From positions 310,001 through 374,000 of the forward strand of contig OZ251232.1 in assembly GCA_965240325.2 (NCBI GenBank): a stretch of DNA of 64,000 nt. Reading direction: 5' to 3'. Positions within the stretch are counted from its first letter, which is position 1; each line of letters starts with the position of its first letter. Both the position numbers and the translations under genes were made by a program. Of this stretch, positions 22,387 to 34,957 are shown one piece after another. This stretch comes from Rebecca billardiae RCC1528 (Eukaryota > Haptophyta). The notes below the pieces were generated by a model. The model saw nothing but the letters and a program-made list of their open reading frames with translations. It ran no database searches and had not been told where the DNA came from.

Positions 22387-24224
22387 ATGGAGGGCGGCGA
22401 CATACCCAAGCTCGATGTGATGCTGATGCGCTCCAAGTCGGGCAACCAGATCCTCGACATCGACTTTGGCGGCGGCGAGACGATGAACCTCAGCCAAGCC
22501 AACGTGGCCGCGCAGCACGCGCAGCACGGGGCGGCGCTCGTGCACGCGACCGCGGCTCCGATGGCCCACTCGGCGCAGCAGCCGGGCTTCGCGAATGGGC
22601 AGGGCGCCGGTATGCGCCAAGTCCCTCCCTGGCGGCCGAGCCCGCCGCGTCGCAGGCGCGCCGCGCGCCTCGCGCCGGCTTGCCGTGCATGACCAGCCCC
22701 CGGCGTCGCGCTTGCCTCTCCCTGCCCTCGCGCACGCGGCGCGACAGCTCACCCGGCGATGATGGCGATGTACAACGGCGCGATGTCACAGGGCGTGCCG
22801 TCGCAGGCGCAGGTGATCCAGCAGCCCATCACCTCGAGCCAGCCGCTGCACATCGCCGGCGGCCACCAGGTCGTCGCGCCGCGCCGGCTGAAGATCCTCG
22901 AGCACCACGTGCACCGCATCGACACGTCCACCAAGGACAACGGGCAGCCGGAGGAGGAGCTGGTGGTGTCGAACCTGCGGCACTTCTCGATCAAGGTGCG
23001 CGCGCCGCCGCCGCCGCCAGTCGTCGTGCCGCCCGCTGCGCGCGCGCGCGTGCGCGCCTCTCGCGCGCGCAGCGCAGGCGCAGGCCCCGGCTGTGGCGCG
23101 ACGCTCAACTGCACGCCGCACCGCGCGCGCGACCGCGCAGGTGGGCCTGGTTGACCAGAGCGACAACCCGATCATGGACACGGAGCTCCCGCTGCTCGCG
23201 ACGCTGCTCTACGAGAACGGCCTCCCCGTGAAGCAGCTCTCCAACTCGGAGCCGCTGCTGGTCGGGGACCCAGAGGTTGTGTGCCTGCAGGGCCAGGCGG
23301 TCTTCAAGCTGCGCATCACGTCGCTCTCGTCGCACCGCGACAAGCAGCGCTTCCGGATTCAGATCGCGCCGCAGAACATCATGCTGCGGAATAGCGAGCC
23401 CGCGCTCACCGTCGTGACCGACGCGATGAAGTCCGTGACCAAGCTCGCACATCGTTCAGGTGCGCGCGAGTTGGCGCGCGAGAGTGCCCGGCGCGCGCCG
23501 CGCGGCGCGCGCGCGCCTGGCCGCCGCGTGGCTGCAGCGCGCGGCTGCTGCGTGGGCGTGAGCGCGACCTTGCGCCAGCTCGCCCGCGCGAGCGCACCGC
23601 CCCTCACCGCCGAGGCCCGCCGCGCGCGCACGACCGGCACGCCGCACGCCGCGCGCGCGCGCAGCTGCCAAGGACCCGCAGCAGCAGGGGCAGGAGGGGG
23701 CGGGCGGCGGCGCGGCCGCGGGCCACAAGCGGCCACGCGACGACGACGCCTCGGAGCAGGAGCTGCGCGCGCTCAGCAAGGCCATGCGTGAGCAGGCGGC
23801 GCAGATTGAGTGCGCGCGCGCGCAGGCGCGGCGCACGCCGACCCCGTGCCATCGCCCCTCACATGCGCCCGCGCTTCCGCCGCCGCTGCCCGGCCCGCAG
23901 GAGTCTGCAGGCCATGCAAGCGACTGCGCTGGAGCAGCTGCGCCAGATCGGCGCCCTCGTGCGAAGTGCGCGCCTCGCGTGCGCGTGCGCGCGAGCGGCT
24001 GCCCGTGCGCACGGTGCGCGAGAGCGCGCGCTCATGTGCCGCCGCCGCCCGCCCCCCCGCACGTGCGCGCGCGTGCAGCACTGGTGCCTGCGGATGCCGC
24101 CGCCAAGGCGCTGGCCGAGGCGCCGCCAGTAGCCGTGAGCGCCCCGGTGCGCGCACAATCGGAGGAAGCGGACCCTGCGCCGGAGGGCGACGAGGATGAC
24201 GATGACGAGCAGAGGGCGGAGTGA
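22387..24224 (+). CDS. Unknown protein with beta-rich core and coiled-coil tail
   Basis: Six exons are inferred: 22387-22609, 22748-22995, 23141-23459, 23665-23809, 23901-23965 and 24079-24224, giving 381 residues. The N-terminus (MEGGDIPKLDVMLMRSKSG, then a Gln/His-rich stretch) looks disordered. A conserved-looking central block starts at VVAPRRLKILEHHVHRIDTS and continues through LRHFSIKVGLVDQSDNPI to PEVVCLQGQAVFKLRITSLS and KQRFRIQIAPQN. The pattern is an alternating-strand domain with a supplied ligand or DNA-contact loop, reminiscent in shape of CBP60-type or Rel-like beta domains. That resemblance is weak inference. A basic KRPRDDD motif (possible nuclear signal) and a Gln/Ala/Leu-rich helical segment that could form a coiled coil follow, and the end is Asp/Glu-rich. 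A nuclear regulatory protein is plausible. It is divergent from RPN2. Confidence 0.72.
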
Positions 24225-25956
24225 GAGGGGGGCCTCGGCGTGCGTGCCGGGGATGTACAACCTGTCCCAGCTCCGCAGCCGCGCGGAGCTGTCATTTATT
24301 CGCGAGCGGAACTTGGAGGGCGCGACGGGAGCTGATGAGATGCGCCCACGGCCCAGCATTGTGCTCGCTCCCCGGCAATGGCGGCCGCTGCCAATCCATG
24401 GTCGGCACGCCCGCAGATGCATGCAGCCTGTCCCGACCCGGTCTGCGCTGCGATTGACTGGCTTTGACTGCTGCCCGGCCGGGCGGCCAGAATCCTTCGC
24501 TCCGGGCTCGGCCTTCGGGGCTGGACTGGTCGGGCGGCATCACGCGCAGCACGACTGGTCCGTGGGCGTGGCCGTGGCCATCGGGTCGGGCCGTCCGTGC
24601 CGCTGCGATCGCGTTGCGGACGTCCGAAGGCGACGCAGGCTCCGGTGCGCTTGCTGCTATCGTGCGCTGCCTCGACACCGTGCTGTCTTCGCCAGGTCTG
24701 AATTAGAATATGGTACTAATATTCACTATCAGTAGAGTACTCTATATATATGCATGTATGTATGATACCATATGACCGCGTTCCGCGGTCCTTTTCCGTA
24801 GAACGAACGTAGTTCAGGGCCCGCGGTGGCGGTGCACCCTCCATCGCAGTCGTCTATTGACAGACCCGGAGTTGCATGCCCGTACAACTAGACTCCAGCG
24901 GCGCGCCGCCGCCCGCCGCGCCGGGCGCGGGCCCATCGCACTTCGCAGCCGCCGGCGCGGCGCCGATTGTGTACAGGCGGATGCGACGAGGCGTGATCGA
25001 CGCATGAGCGCGACTCCACGTGCACGCCAGGCCACGCGAAGCTGACAGCCAGGGAGCACGGTGCGGGGCCGCGGATTCGTTCGGGCCGCTGCTGCTGACT
25101 GACCGCTGTGGCGCTGTCCGCCGCGGGTCACCGCGCACCGGCAGCGCCAGGATAGTAGTAGATGATTTGCACTGGTCCGAGTAGGGTTCGACCAGCGCCT
25201 GCGCGACGGCCGACAGGCGGGCGCGAGGCGTGATCGACGCATGAGCGCAACTCTACGTGCACGCCAGGCCACGCGGAGCTGACAGCCCGAGGGAGCACGG
25301 TGCCGAGGTCGGAGGTGCGAGCGGGCACCAGTGTCCAGTCACGGATCGTTCGCGCACGCCGCGCGTGCACGGGCTGACACACCTCGATCAGGCTCGGCAC
25401 GCGTTGCAGAGGCACAGCCAGCTCTGGGGACGTCACGCACCACCGTCGCCCGCGCAGCTCGTCCTCCTCGTAGAGTACCGTTCAGTTCCGAGGCGTAGCC
25501 CTCGCTCAGAGTCGACCGTCGACGATGGATGGACTCGGATCGTCGGCGCTCCCCGGAAAGGCATGGCAAGGGCGGCGCGTGGTGCCAAGTCGAAGACTCA
25601 GAGATCGATCAGTCCGGCATCAGGCGCCGCTGCCCCCGAGCTTGCGAGAGCCCGAATACAGGGCGGCTGCCGCGGCGCGGCCGCCGGGCGCCCCGGCGAC
25701 CGGGCGCGCGGCCGCGCGCAGGCATCGACACGGGGCGGCGGGGGCGCGCGGAGTGAGCGGGGGCACGAACGCGATGTCGACGGCAGTCGGGACCCGCCGC
25801 AGCCGCGCGCTCCAGGCGCCACTCGCCGCGCGCACCTGCCCATCGCCGTCCTCACCCGTCGGTCGCTCGTGGCTGGCGCCTCCTGAGCTCCTGTCGCCGC
25901 AGCCGCGGCGTGCAAACGCGGGCCGCACACGCCGCGCGGGCGCCGCGCCCCCTCCG
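24225..25956. other. Gene-free spacer with a duplicated 93-bp block
   Basis: No supportable gene. A block of ~93 bases (24972-25064) recurs at 25211-25303 with a few substitutions and one small deletion. Both copies contain GATCGACGCATGAGCGC and GTGCACGCCAGGCCACGCG. An AT-rich patch lies at 24708-24760. Confidence 0.5.
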
Positions 25957-26018
25957 GCTCCGACCAAGGGCGGTAAGGGCTGTCAACTCCCAGTGGCGCC
26001 GAGTGGCGGAGGTTGGGG

Positions 26019-27232
26019 CAAGGGTAGTAAGGGTGAGCAACTCCGCTGGCGACAGCCGCGGAGGTCGGGAGGGCTCTGTTTGCCTCGGCGCCCGGTGCGA
26101 GCGGAGCGGAGCGAGTACTATCAGCGGCGGAGGGCGCTGAGGCCGCGCACGGCGTGAGGCGCGGCGTCGGCCGAGTCGGTCCGCGGAGGATGCGCGGCGC
26201 TCGGCCCGCTGCGCAGCGGCAGTGCACCTCACTTTGCCCCGAGCGCCGTCCTCCTCGTCGCCTCCTTCCCACCTTGGAGCAGCACGCATGTGCGCGCCGC
26301 CGCATCGAATGCGGCACAGGCTTGCTCAGACGACCGCGCGCGCGTGGCGCGCGACTTGGTCGGCTGCGCGCGCGTGCTGCCGCGGTGCAATGTAGCGCCA
26401 CCGCATACGCGCCGTGCCCGCGCGAGAGCGTGTGCATGGACGTGAGTGCGAGCTCACACACATGTCAAGAGTGCTGTCTGCGCAGCACAGTGCTGGCAAC
26501 TGAAGTAAGCTAGAGAAGACAGCAGCGTGAGTGTTAGTACCATCGATGCGGAGCCTTAGCGTCCGCTTGCGTTCGTGCTGAGAAGGGATACACAAGACTA
26601 GGCCTTCGTCCTGGGTATCCAATGTCACTCAACACCTCGCTGATCGACCCGACGAGCGTCGGCGTGAGGCACAGCGAAACATTCGTGAGAGCAACAGACA
26701 AGCGAGCACTACGCTCATGAGTCGCTGATCGACCCGACGAGCGTCGGCGTGAGGCACAGCGAAACATTCGTGAGAGCAACAGACAAGCGAGCACTACGCT
26801 CATGAGATGGCCGTGAGCAAAGGCTCGCGCGGGCACGGCGCGCGTATACGGTGGCGCTACCTTGCCCCGCGGCAGCGCGCGCGTGCGGTCGACCAAGTCG
26901 CGCGCCACGCGCGCGCGGTCGTCTGAGCAAGCCCGTGCCGCATTCGATGCGGCGGCGCGCACATGCGTGCTGCTCCAAGGCGGGAAGAAGGCGACGCGGA
27001 GGACGGCGCTTGGAGCAAAGTGAGGTGCACTGCCGCTGCGCAGCGGGCCAAGAGCCGCGCATCCTCCGCGGACCGACTCGGCCGACGCCGCGCCTCACGC
27101 CGTGCGCGGCCTCAGCGCCCTCCGCCGCTGATAGTACTCGCTCCGCTCCGCTCGCACCGGGCGCCGAGGCAAACAGAGCCCTCCCGACCTCCGCGGCTGT
27201 CGCCAGCGGAGTTGCTCACCCTTACTACCCTG
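26019..27232. mobile_element. Element B nested inside element A
   Basis: Inverted arms of ~410 bp: left from CAAGGGTAGTAAGGGTGAGC, right ending GCTCACCCTTACTACCCTG. The flanking direct repeat GGTTGGGG lies at 26011-26018 and 27233-27240 (8 bp, or 7 bp if one end base is assigned to the element). The loop holds an 85-bp tandem duplication. Non-autonomous. Its insertion within element A shows that it moved later. Confidence 0.82.
26637..26806. repeat. 85-bp tandem duplication
   Basis: Two adjacent, practically identical copies (26637-26721 and 26722-26806), each starting TCGCTGATCGACCCGACGAG. They lie in the loop of element B. The near identity suggests a recent duplication. Confidence 0.92.
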
Positions 27233-28325
27233 GGTTGGGGGCCCCTCAACTCGTGCGGCCGCGCGGCGCAGCGGCTAAGTCTCCTGGGGCGCCGCCCTGG
27301 AGGGCGCGTGGGGTGCGCACGCCGCGGGCTCCTGCGCCCGCGGCAGCGGCCGCGGACACGGCGCGCGTGGTTGGTCGCCTGCTAGACAGCACGTAGTACC
27401 CTCCCACGCCGCGCGCCGCGCTCGCCGGTGCCCTCGCCGCGCCTCAGGCCAGCCGCGCACGCGCGCCGCGCCAATGGCCAGCCGTGGCCACGAGCCAGCC
27501 GCCGGCGCGCGCGCGGTGCGCGGTGCGGTCGGCGCGGGTCGGGCGCGCGCCCGGGGCGAGGCTCGCGTATGATGGGCGCGCGGCATGCCGCCTCGCGCCG
27601 CCGCGCTGACGCCCGCATGGGTCGGCGCGCACGCGTTTACATGCTGTCGAGTGTGCATTGCCATGTTTGAAAATGCTCACGTTGAGACGATCATGGGACG
27701 GCAGCGACGCGTGATAGACAAGCGCAGACCACTAATATGTGCACGGCCAGCCTCATGTCATGGCAAGCAAGTCCCCGAGTGCCCGCGTTCGTCGCACTGA
27801 TGCGCTCACAACCACTTATCCAAGCTCATTTCTGATGGCCGAGGAATGCTCGACGAGCACTCTTCAGCAGCCGCGTGCAACGTGATCAAGCTCGTGGGTG
27901 GCGGCGCGAGGCGGCATGACGCGCGCCCATCATACGCGAGCCTCGCCCCGGGCGCGCGCCCGACCCGCGCCGACCGCACCGCGCACCGCGCGCGCGCCGG
28001 CGGCTGGCTCGTGGCCACGGCTGGCCATTGGCGCGGCGCGCGTGCGCGGCTGGCCTGAGGCACGGCGAGGGCACCGGCAAGCGCGGCGCGCGGCGTGGGA
28101 GGGTACTACGTGCTGTCTAGCAGGCGACCAACCACGCGCGCCGTGTCCGCGGCCGCTGCCGCGGGCGCAGGAGCCCGCGGCGTGCGCACCCCACGCGCCC
28201 TCCAGGGCGGCGCCCCAGGAGACTTCGCCGCTGCGCCGCGAGGCCGCACGATTTGAGGGGCACGGAACCTCCGCCACTCGGCGCCACTGGTCAGGAGTTG
28301 ACAGCCCTTACCGCCCTTGCTCCGA

Positions 28326-30898
28326 GTATACGGATAGCTGCGGCGGGTATTTTCAATCTCTCGCACTATTGGAGTTGGTTGGACGTTATGTCAACGGTCG
28401 TTCTTGGCATCTTGCAGCGGCGAGGCCATATTATTTTACTATGGTCACACTACATTAAGGAGAGTCTACCCACAATTACTCTGCCTCGCACACTTGGGCG
28501 CGGGTTTCGTTGATTCCTCTGTTCACTATTCAAGACGGCGGACGCGCCCTTTTTCGACGAGGATGCACCTGTAAGGGAGTCTCGAAATTCGAAACTCGGT
28601 CTCCTCCAGCCCTGAAAATCGTCCCCCGCCCCTTTTTTCTTTGATCAAAGATCTTTTTGAAACGTGGTTCGGGCCCGCTGGTGCGGGCTCCACGCTGCGC
28701 GCTCCGCCCTGCACCGCGGGCCATTAATATATTATTTATTCAGAATTTTAGATTCACTATTCAGGCAGCTGCTGCCTCATTCAAGGATCGTCTACAGGCA
28801 ATCGCGGGCAATAAGGAGCTGTCACGTTAAGAAACTGGGGCTTGCTATCTGCGGATCTGGCCTAGAAACTGAGGCTAGCGATTGGCTGGTTCGCTATACG
28901 CATAGTCACACTAAGAGTAATAAGAAACCGGGACTACGTCGTCCCGGCTGACGAGTGGTCCGCCGAGGGGCGAGGCGCAGTCGGCCCGTCGGGGACGCGG
29001 CGCGCGGCCCGACTACGAGTACAGGCCAAGTCGGAGACCGACTTCATTATATTAGGGGGGCCAAACCGCCCATTTAAAAATGAAAAGCAAAGTCGCGTCG
29101 CATTTTCGCTCCGCCCTCGGCCTTTTAGGGTGGCGCGGAGCCTTTTTCTCGGACCTCGCTCGAAAATCGAGCTCCGACGCCTTCGGGCGCTCAGAGCTCG
29201 GTTCCGCTCCAGCACGAGCGGCCGGAGGCAGTGGACCGCCGCGCGCTCGCGACCTCTGAGACGCCGAGATGGTCTCGGGTGCGCGCGCGCGTGACGCTGG
29301 TGGGCGCTACTGACCCGTGCCTTTGCGCCACCAGCGGCTCACCACCCGCTTCTTGGCCACCTCGCGCCGTGCGCGGCGCGCGTCGGCCGGCTTGAATTGG
29401 TGCGCTGCGTACGCCCGCTACGCTACCGCACGGTGTGGCGCATGATCAACTCGGACCAATGAGATCGATGCTCGGACCAATCGTCCATGTATGTCTGTGA
29501 ATGCCCAGCTCGCCTAACCTGCCCTACTGCGCCGGAATCGCCGTCAGCAGACCGGCGCGAGCTCGCGCACAGCACCTCCGCGGAGCTCGCAACTGTCATG
29601 TTCCGCTTGTAGGGCCCGTGTTTGCACCTGCCGTGGCACTTGCGATGGTCAGTACGTTGGGTATGGGTCACGTGTGCCCTCTGATGGCGTCTGGGCGCCT
29701 CCCATTCGCCTCTCAGGACGTCGCGGACGTGCTCGCAGGCAGCGGTTGGCTCATTCGACAGGTCCGACGTGCACTCGACCGTGCCTGCAAGCGCGCCCCT
29801 GTGACGCTCATGCCTGCAGAAGCAGATGCAGATGGGCCCTCATGCACCCTGGTGCGCCCAAGACCGGCGGGAGCGTCAGAGACCGTCTCAATCTTGACAC
29901 CTTGCACACGCCGGCGCTTGCCGTTGGGCTCCGCGCAGCCAGCCAGGAGCGCCGAACAGCGCCGGATCAGCCTCTGTAGGCCGAATATCCGCCCCTAAGC
30001 CCAGAAATAGCGCGGAACAGGGTAGTGCGTACCTATGTGGACCAATCCCATCCAGCCTGGTTTGGTGCAGACACGCCAGCCACCGCCTGGAGCAGACGTT
30101 TGCTGCCGAATCGCATGCTCGGCACTGTGCCGCACTGCGACGACGACAGATTTGACCTGCCTCGTAGGTCTCGGCCAGGGAGCGGTGACGGTTGGCTCGA
30201 GTGACTTTAAACCTTGACTATGACCGAGAGCACTCCCGGGCTGAGGACGTGGGGCCGGTGCTTTGGGTCTAATATGTCTGCAATACGCGGTACGCGTGGC
30301 CGTATACACAGTCTGAAAACGTATCTCGCAGCTCGAAGTCGAGATCAGATGAGGCTGTATTCATCAGCATGGCGCCTATATACACAGTGGGTATGTAACG
30401 ATCGGTGGCTTCTAGGAAACTACATATTTGACAGCCTGCCAGTACACAGCCTATATCGCATGTTGGGACCTGCTGCTGATGGGGACTCAGAACGATCTCG
30501 CTGAGATGCTCTAACAAAGTGAGGTCGACATGGTCTATATGTCACATATAGGACGACCGTTACATGCCGTTTCCAATAAGTTCAGGCTCATTCTAATAAG
30601 TAAACATGTTAGCCGTTACGCCCTATATTCAGGGTATGTGCACCTGATTTTTTTACATGGCCGGCCCAGACCCCTCCAGAGGGCAAATGATCCAGCCCGA
30701 AACCAGCTCTAAACACTCGCTAGGACCCGCGCTCGTGGCCGTCAGTAACGCTACAGTGCCACTTTGGCCCCCCTAATTATATATGACGATAAGCAGCCCG
30801 GCTGCGAGCGCTACGACTCCTCGGCGGAATAATGCGCAACTATTATATATATATAAGTCTATTATATATTGTTATAATAAGTATTTAATAAAAATAAA
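28326..30898. other. Gene-free repeat-bearing region
   Basis: No gene that I can support. The block 28794-29028 is repeated at 36710-36946. Between 28510 and 29220 there are several short GC hairpins and an AT-rich stretch. The region 30220-30620 is AT-balanced and has no long open frames. The last ~100 bases (30840-30898) are AT-rich and form the 3' flank of the first PAS gene. Confidence 0.45.
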
Positions 30899-32170
30899 CT
30901 AAGCCGCCAGCTCGCGCCGCGGGGCCATCGGCGCGTGCGGCGGCCTGCCGATGCGGCGCCGAAACGACGCAAAGCATGGTGACGACGGCAGCAGGCTGCG
31001 GTCGGGCAAGCTGCGCGTCGAAATCGGCTGGGTACTGTGGCGGCGTCGGCCACATGCCTCGGTGAGGATCGCGCGCACGTCCGCAGCGCCGAGCAGGGTG
31101 CTGGACGCGAGCTCGTCATGTGCCGCTCCGTGCTCTGACTCTGAGTCTGCGCGGTGCAGCTCGGCCGCGTACGAGCGGTCGCGACGGAGCGGCGTCGGCG
31201 GCTCGCTGCCACTGCTCTCCTCATCGCCGCCCTCGTGCGCAGGCGACCGTGCCCATGCTGGTCGCACAGGCGAGCGCGGTCCGGACGACGGCGAGGTAGT
31301 CAGCACGATCGGGCTCGCGAGCGGGTGCCCTTTGCTGCGCTTGATGCCACGTGCGCACGTGCCCTCCCTCGGCGCACGCTCGAGCTGCACTTCAGACTCG
31401 AGATGGGAGTCACCTAGGTGCGTGCTCGCGCCAAGGGCAATAGCCTCTCCCTTGCTCGCGCGCGTGAGGGCGAACTTCGCCGCGGTGCTCGCGACGATCT
31501 GGACAAAGAGGGGCTCACTGCTGTCCGGCACTTGCGTCGTTGCCGGCACCCGCGCGGAGACACACCGAGCGAACGGGCTGCCACGCGGGCTTCGTGAGCT
31601 CGTAGGTACGATGGTGGAATGGGGGATCGACGCAACAGGGCGAGAGATGCCCACCAGAAAGCGCACACTTTCGTCCTCCCCATACACCGGCCCGATCACG
31701 AGGCGATGCTGGATCGGAGTTGAGGAGTGTGCCATGTGATTGGTGACGACGCCGCAGTCGGTCCATGCCTCCAACGGTGCCGGGGCGACACCACGCTTGT
31801 CCTCAGAGCTGGCTCTTCTCAACTCGGCGCCGATCTCCGCGTTCGAGCTCAGCGGCCCCGAGATGATGTCGAGCGTCTTGCCGACGGCGTTTTGTGCGTG
31901 GATGCCCCACAGCTCGCACCATGCGTCACTCGAACTCGCGATCGTGTACGGGGCGGTGGGCGACGTGAGCACCCAGCAGATGCTTGATTGGTCAACAGGG
32001 TCTCCACGCGCATCGGCCCCGTCAAGGATGGCGAGACCCTGCGCAAGCTCCGCCTCCGTGAGTGTCGTGGATGTCATCCGTGTGGCGGGAACTGAGCCGG
32101 AAAGAGTGGATCGGTGCGCGGACGGCTCCCGAGTCGGCGACCAGCTCGGGCGGAATCTGAAGGCAAACAT
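30899..32170 (-). CDS. LOV-like PAS protein 1
   Basis: 423 residues, single exon. A PAS core lies at about residues 62-182: ICWVLTSPTAPYTIASSSDA with WCELWGI, then AVGKTLDIISGPLSSN, and the second half TNHMAHSSTPIQHRLVIGPV with FLVGISR. These line up with the two strongest blocks of LOV domains (VGxNCRFLQGPxTD and NYxxxGxxFxxLxxIxP). The Cys that forms the flavin photo-adduct is absent: KTLDIIS stands where RNCRFLQ would be. The rest is Ser/Pro-rich and probably disordered, with a short conserved tail containing ADVRAILTEA. Ligand and output are unknown. Two paralogs lie at 38018-39088 and 39680-40744. The start is uncertain; Met-32 and others are in frame. Confidence 0.8.
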   Translation of the reverse strand: MFAFRFRPSWSPTREPSAHRSTLSGSVPATRMTSTTLTEAELAQGLAILDGADARGDPVDQSSICWVLTSPTAPYTIASSSDAWCELWGIHAQNAVGKTLDIISGPLSSNAEIGAELRRASSEDKRGVAPAPLEAWTDCGVVTNHMAHSSTPIQHRLVIGPVYGEDESVRFLVGISRPVASIPHSTIVPTSSRSPRGSPFARCVSARVPATTQVPDSSEPLFVQIVASTAAKFALTRASKGEAIALGASTHLGDSHLESEVQLERAPREGTCARGIKRSKGHPLASPIVLTTSPSSGPRSPVRPAWARSPAHEGGDEESSGSEPPTPLRRDRSYAAELHRADSESEHGAAHDELASSTLLGAADVRAILTEACGRRRHSTQPISTRSLPDRSLLPSSPCFASFRRRIGRPPHAPMAPRRELAA

Positions 32171-34867
32171 GGTATTCGCGCGCGCATCATTCAGGTGCTA
32201 AATGGCTCGCCAGCCAATCAGGGACGACCAAATCACTCAACGGTTCTGTACATTGGTGAACCGCCGCAAGCTTGCGCGGGAATTCATTTCTACGGTTCCA
32301 CCATGCTTAAGTCTTATATTCATCAGAAGATCCCATCATCATCGAAAGTCGGCACTACTGTTATGGGGCTACCCGGATAGTCATACTATATACCCTAATT
32401 AGATACAGTATAGTTCGTATCTCTTGACCGGCCCGGCGGGCCGGAAGGGTGGGGTCCCACCCTTCGCGATGGCGCCCGTGCGCGCGAGCTCTGACGACGG
32501 CGCAAGGCTCAGAGTGGCGAGCGGAAGGGTCGGTACGGTCGGTATGGGTGACGAGGTAGACGATTGACCCGATGGGCTGCCATCTGAGGACGAACTTGGC
32601 CCGCTCGAGCTCGACGATCTGGCCGACGGTCGTGATTCACTCGATGATGCGGCAACAACTGCGCGGACGAGGAGACCGTTGAGACGCCAACCGGCTCAGA
32701 GCTCGCGCGCGACGCTGGGGGTAGGATAGATACATCTGACCCAACGCCCAGCCAGGGCGACGCGTAAGGTCAAGGTGCTCAGCCCCCTCGCGGACGCAGG
32801 CGCGGCGGTGGTTGCGGTCGCCTCGCGCCCTCCTGTTGCCAGGCGTGCGGTCGAGCCTTCCACCCCATCAGCTGCAACGTCTACAACGGCTGGTAGCCTG
32901 CTGATCCAGACGCCTAACGAGCAAACATGTTTTCCCGCTGAGCGCGAGCGAGTGCCGCTGCTGACACTCGATTCGTGCGCGCGCGCGGCCGCCCGACGCG
33001 CTCACCACGTCGGCCAGCGGCTACGTGCGCGCGCACCCGCGCGCGATGAAGCGAGCTGCTACTCAGGGCGTCCAACACGGGCTGACGTAAGCCAGGGAGT
33101 AGTGGGCGATGCTTCCTGGCCACGCTGCACTCGTAGCACGCGTTTCTGGCTGACCAGAGCGCCTCAATGTATCAGCGTAGGTGAAGGGTGGGATCCCACC
33201 CTTCGGATTTTCGACCGTTGCCTGTCATGTAACGGCCGCGACGTGACATATGTGACAGATGAAGATCGGTGTATACCCAATTCGAGGTCGCTGAATCGAT
33301 CTGTCAATGGCGCGGAACGCCAATATCAACGCCCTGAAGAGATATACAGCAAAACGGTGCTGAAGGGTGGGAGTCCAGCCTTCGGCCGGTAAGGAGATAG
33401 TAGTCGACTTCTGAGTTGAAACCATATGAGTATTCGTCCGTCGTCTCTGCCTTGCCCGATCGTCGACACGAAGGCGGCGGTGGTGGCAGAGCATAGCCTG
33501 CACCGCGATCGAATGGCTTGATGAGCGCGGCCTTGAGCTGCTGGAGTGCGATCCACCTGCGCTGCGCGGCTCGCATGGACCTGCTGTGCCCCGAGCGAGG
33601 GCGAGGGTGCAGGTCCGGATGTCAGCTGGCCGTCTCAGCCGCTGGTAGCACGGATGGTCGAGCCTGCCCCGTGCTCCCCGGGCTGCCGCTCGAGCCAGCT
33701 GGCTGGTTGGAGGCGGCTGGCGCTGCGGCGTCGTCCAGGGTGCGCTTCGTCCTGATCGGCCAGCGAGCCACACGGAAAAAGCCGACGACGATCGCTTGAG
33801 GGCAACAGCTCTGCAGTGTGGTCTGAGAACCCCGCCCGTGCCTCTAGCTTAATACCTTCCTCGTCCGACATTAGGCCATCATTCCCGACGACTATGCCAT
33901 CCCATGTTGCTGCACGGCCGTGCTGAGTGACCGACACTCAGCACGTCCCTGATGCCCATGGGGTACTTATAATGGGGCCGAAACGTGCTCATCTGGCGGC
34001 GCTCCGGATAGTCTCGTAGGGTGTCGGGGATAGTTAGCCGCGCAGCACGGCCGCGTCGCGGTCGAGCATGCGAGGGGGGGAGGTCTGCGACAGCCTCACA
34101 GCCACCCGAAGCGGTCGACTGCGGCGTCGCGTGCGGGTCGTGGTGCGCGCCGCATGCCGCCACGCCAGCGCTGGCGGCGACAGCGACGGCTGATTGATCG
34201 ATGCTGCGGTGACGAAGTGGGCCGGGTTACTCTAACTCGTATGCGCCCACGCCGGGGCGTAGCTGTTCATCAGCTTGAGCTGTCAGGAGTGAGGAGCGCA
34301 CCCACAACCAACCTGGTGCTGAAACTGACATCGTCATACAATAGTGCGTGTACAAGTTAACAAGACTCTGCTGTATTGTAGTACTCAGTTAACCGACTAC
34401 CAGTCACTAACGACAGTATACCGAGACTAGTTACTCAGAGTCAGTAGAGTACAGTTGTAACTTCGCGCCGCGAGGCGGCCGCAGCCCTCATCCAGGCCTC
34501 GACAATCTCGCCTGCCTAACGCTGTGTGCGTCCGTCTTATTCTTAAGTAAATAGTTGTAGCGCCGCAAGACTGTACAGTTTATACTATATGTATGTATGT
34601 ATGTATATGTTTTAACGAGTGCACACTTGGTTATTAAGGCGTGATTGACGCCATCCAACACTTACACTGCACAAAGACACCGCCACAAAACAGACCGGGC
34701 GCAGGCAGGTGAGGGGCGCGTTGCCGCACCTCATCGAGGCGGCCATTGCAGCAAGCGGCCGCCCCGCGCTCGGAGGCACGCGCTCGAGAGCGCGCTCTGA
34801 CACCACATGGGGAGGGTGCACTAAGCCATAAGAGACGCACACAGCTCTGCAGGCAGGCGAGATATCA

Positions 34868-34957
<90 letters not shown>

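Larger units (their letters stand above)
25964..28318. mobile_element. Foldback TIR element, family A copy 1, interrupted
   Basis: The left end starts CCAAGGGCGGTAAGGGCTGT and the right end is its reverse complement, ending at 28318. Long inverted arms of several hundred bases match the second copy at 54860-55998. The direct repeat GCTCCGA (25957-25963 and 28319-28325) is a 7-bp target duplication. A second element (26019-27232) has inserted 55 bases from the left end. No protein domain is seen; the arms' mirrored Arg/Ala frames are artefacts. Confidence 0.85.

Noticed and set aside
27275-28277. Paired Arg/Ala-rich open frames repeated at 54948-55900
   Set aside because: They lie in the inverted arms of the family A element and are mirror images of each other.
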